Shown here one piece after another: positions 60,901 through 64,000 of a DNA stretch of 64,000 nt. The position numbers and the translations under genes were made by a program. Position 1 is the stretch's first letter. Every line of letters begins with the position of its first letter. The notes under the pieces are model-generated. The model did not search any database, was not told the DNA's origin, and saw only the letters and a list, made by a program, of their open reading frames with translations. The stretch is from Serinus canaria (lineage: Eukaryota > Chordata > Aves > Passeriformes > Fringillidae), in the NCBI RefSeq assembly GCF_022539315.1, contig NC_066313.1:26759059-26823058 (forward strand), in the 5' to 3' direction.

Positions 60901-63900
60901 AATAACTAATCGAGGATGGTATCAAAGTGCATTGACTCAATAAAGCCAAACTAAGGTGTAATCAGATAAAGAGGCACAAAATACAGTTTTAAAGTTCCCT
61001 CTCTCCCAAGCTGAAACTGTGACTGTCCTCCTCATTCCCTTGTACACACTCATTCCATTGACAAGTAACATGCCAAAATTAGAATTTGTGACTGCAGAAC
61101 TTCTCCTGTCAATTCTTTCTGTTTGGCACTATGAGGAACTGCCAAGGGAAAGCACATGCGTGCACACACTCACAGTTACATCTCAGCAGAAGAGAGAAAA
61201 CTTACCATAACACAAAGTTTTACCTCATTATACTCTCAGGCATGTGGCCAGTCAAACTGTCATTTTCTAAGCTCCAAGCACTGCATTTATATACAAAGCA
61301 AGGATTATGTGTACAAACTGCACGTATATATGTAAATGTGCGTGTGCAACAGTATTCCTTAGAGCTCTGAGATCATAAGACAATGCCAGCCACTCTGGAA
61401 AAGGGATAAGGATCTTAAAAACCAAGACAAGTCTCAAAAATATGCAGCTAAGGAAAGAAGAGAGACTCTCATGGAGTCCTCTGCTGAGGGAAAGGCTAAT
61501 AAGCTCACCCTTGATTAGACATCAGAGAATCCACACAGGAGAGAGCCGCTGGAAACCAGGCATCATTAGTTCCGCTGCTCACGGAACCACTTGTTAAAAA
61601 AAGCAAACAGAAATTCCAACGTGTGGCATCATACTGACACCCACGCTGGTCATCAGCAATCTTAAAATCCATTGCACAGACCTCTGCCACTGCAGCTAAG
61701 ATGATAAATGACAGCAACAATACTTTCTCACCTTTTTCTAGCCTAAGAGGAGATGAGGTTCTTTGCCAGAGGAGGTCACATTCTTACACTGACATCAAAG
61801 CCATGGCAAAATTTAGAAACACTGGGTTTAATATTTCTAGGCTTTGGAGGGAATGTGGTCAAACTTTCTGCCTGACACTTCAAACTTAATTCCCCTTTTG
61901 CCCTTAGCCTTCTAATCCAGAGCAATCCCCTCTCCTGCACCAAGGCCCAGACCCAATCTCTTTACCCACATGCCCCAGCCTCTTGATCCTCTACTGCAGC
62001 GGCACTTTGCTACTTCATTCCCTCAGTTACCTAACACTTATCTATCTCCTCTCCCTCATGCTTCTGTTTGTCCACATCCCACACTCTTGTCCCTCTGTTC
62101 TGCCAGTTCTAGGTACTTCATTTTCCAGCACCTAGCAGGTCTGGTTCTTTCCTCCACCCCTCAGTTTTGGCTGTTTATAGCTTATTCTTGTGCTAGCTCT
62201 CCCCTCTCTCCCTTGCAAAGAGGCTCCCCATCACATCCTCTGCTGCATTCCCTAGTTTGTAGGCTCTTGTCTTTTCTCTCCTCCTTTCTGATTCTCATCT
62301 CTACCAAGTTTACAGATTTCCTCAGCACAAACAACTCCATCCCGGTCCATTCCTCCAGTCCCTACCTCATTCTCATCCCTACCACGTTTGAACTAAGCAG
62401 TGTCTTCTCATGCTCTGCTGTTGTGTCCATCAGAGAGGGAGGTTACTGTTCACACTGGGCACTAGAGACCCCTTCTGAAGCAGAAGGAGGAGCAGCTGTG
62501 CCTGAAGGAAAAGGATGTTTGGCCCTTCAGTGCAACTCTAGAAGATGCTTAGAGCTGCAGAAAGAGTAGATATATAGTCCAGCCTCACACAGAAACTGAG
62601 AGAAGTTAGGCAGTATTTGTCTCCTTTGTGGAGATGGATTGTCTACTGAGTGTCTGGAGTGGTGCAAGCCTCAAGAAGCCTCAAAGAGAATATTACCTTC
62701 ACATATTTCCACATGCAAACTATAAATAATCTCAGAGCATGCTTAATGGATTTTTTCCAAGCTTAAAACTGGCCAAATTCAACAATATTGTCACAGACAC
62801 GTGTGGCATACTAAACTCATAGCCACCACATTACAAATTGATTCAAAACTTTGGGAAGTTCACTAAACAGTAATGCTAAATCCAGTACAGGGGAGAAAAA
62901 ACAGGCTTAAAACAAGACATGTCTGAGAAGATACCCACCTGCTGTATTCAAACCACCAGTTCCCTTTGTGTATATAAATTTACTCACTAAAGAGGGTCTC
63001 CATCCAGCTTCCTCATCTTAAACAGCTCAGTTTACTCAGGCTTCTGTACACTTTTGCACCTTGGACTCATCTCTGAAGTTTCCTATGTCCCTCAGCTGCT
63101 TATTGTCTCCCAACTTTCCTGCTGTTCCCAAAGAAAGTAAGGAAAACCCTAAACTAGAAGTGGAGAAGACAGAGCTTGTTGATTACACTATGACAGTGAG
63201 GCCCTTCTCAAGCCAATAAACTTTCTGCTGGTATCAGGCTCCAGAGCACAGCCTGCAAAACAGTCCAGACTATAAAACTGGTATTCATCCTGGATTTTAC
63301 TTAGTACCAGAGCCTAGCAATGCCTATACAGAGCTCTCTTCCTCTCACAAAGAAACTGCTTAGAGGACTGTCAAGAGAAAGAGAATTGATGATCTGGCCC
63401 AGAGCGGCTGAATCACCTTATCAGTCTTGTCCACTGATCACATCACAGCACAGACTTCTAAAAGTGCACAGGTACAGCCACCACACCAGGACTAAAAAAC
63501 AATCCTACTGTATCCAGGACCTGTTTGCTACCTTTTCCTCAGCACCTTTTAAAGCACTGGGAAGAAGCCATGTGCTCCACAGTGCCAGCATCTTTCTAGA
63601 AAGACTCTTGATGCTGCTTTCATTTTCCAAAGAAAAAGGGAATTCTACAAAGATGTCAGGGAAGATTAACAAAGAGCTGATGGTGAATTCAGACAAGACT
63701 GAAGTGACATTACTCATGAAATAAAATGTTTCACAGGACTGGGTTACATACTGTCCCCTGCAGGTGCAAGCATTCTTCCAGCAGCACAATGCAAAGCACC
63801 AAGGACTCTGCCAGACAAATCTTAAGGACAGACGTCGAAGATCTGCAAGTATTGCCATCATTAGCAAAAGCCTTGCACCTTTTCTTACAAAAAAAACCCC

Positions 63901-64000
63901 CTAGTCATAGAGATTCTTCCACCACTTTCATAGCAGCCTACTAATTCACTTCTAGAGATGATACAGCAGTAAAACAGCTGCTATTTGCTGGAGCAGGCAT

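Larger units (their letters stand above)
54411..64000 (-). other. ZNF384: ZNF384 intron or upstream region
   Basis: I found no sequence encoding the ZNF384 N-terminal blocks (the NPYFWPSIP-type start, the Gly-rich/PPRGRKKKR stretch or the acidic run before finger 1). The 9.6 kb is AT-rich, without CpG islands or well preserved CR1 copies. It is best read as one large intron whose upstream exon lies beyond 64,000. Open frames in it are short and unrecognised. Confidence 0.6.

Noticed and set aside
61505..61720. 71-codon minus-strand frame with a signal-peptide-like start
   Set aside because: It is short and isolated, has no splice support and no match to any ZNF384 exon.

Overview
The window looks like nuclear DNA from a bird, probably a songbird or other neoavian. 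It carries many CR1 LINE fragments, several ending in the avian-type 8-bp tail (AATCATAG/ATTCTATG), and genes with compact exons. It also holds a block of three genes, all on the minus strand, in the same order and orientation as human 12p13.31: ACRBP - ING4 - ZNF384. No prokaryotic, viral or CRISPR-type system is present, and I found no wholly new biological system. The most unusual items are a dying WNT gene and a retroposon that appears to have supplied the end of ACRBP.

Layout. 1-5,123: no recognisable gene. 5,124-7,430 (+): a broken WNT gene, most like WNT4, with four recognisable exons in the standard WNT order. It has a 17-bp frame-shifting duplication, lost cysteines and a stop in the last exon. 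7,795-9,040 (+): a decayed CR1 whose 3' tail runs into the last codons of ACRBP. 9,025-20,102 (-): ACRBP, ten coding exons that join in phase to 488 codons. About 20.0-21.4 kb: CpG-rich DNA around the ACRBP start. 21.4-27.9 kb: intergenic, with one CR1. 28,799-41,894 (-): ING4, eight coding exons that join in phase to 249 codons, with a 10.8-kb first intron. 41.5-42.1 kb: the ING4 CpG-island promoter, with a CR1 directly upstream. 42.4-49.8 kb: intergenic, AT-rich, holding very old CR1 copies. 49.8-54.4 kb (-): the 3' half of ZNF384 (eight C2H2 fingers, the C-terminal Gln/Ala tail and the 3' UTR). 54.4-64.0 kb: no exon recognised, so most likely a ZNF384 intron, with the N-terminal coding exons beyond the window.

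The genes do not form a pathway. ACRBP is a sperm acrosome protein, ING4 is a chromatin reader in the HBO1 acetyltransferase complex, and ZNF384 is a zinc-finger transcription factor. They are neighbours by conserved synteny. Exon boundaries were placed by homology to remembered family sequences plus GT/AG sites and phase agreement; no database search was run.
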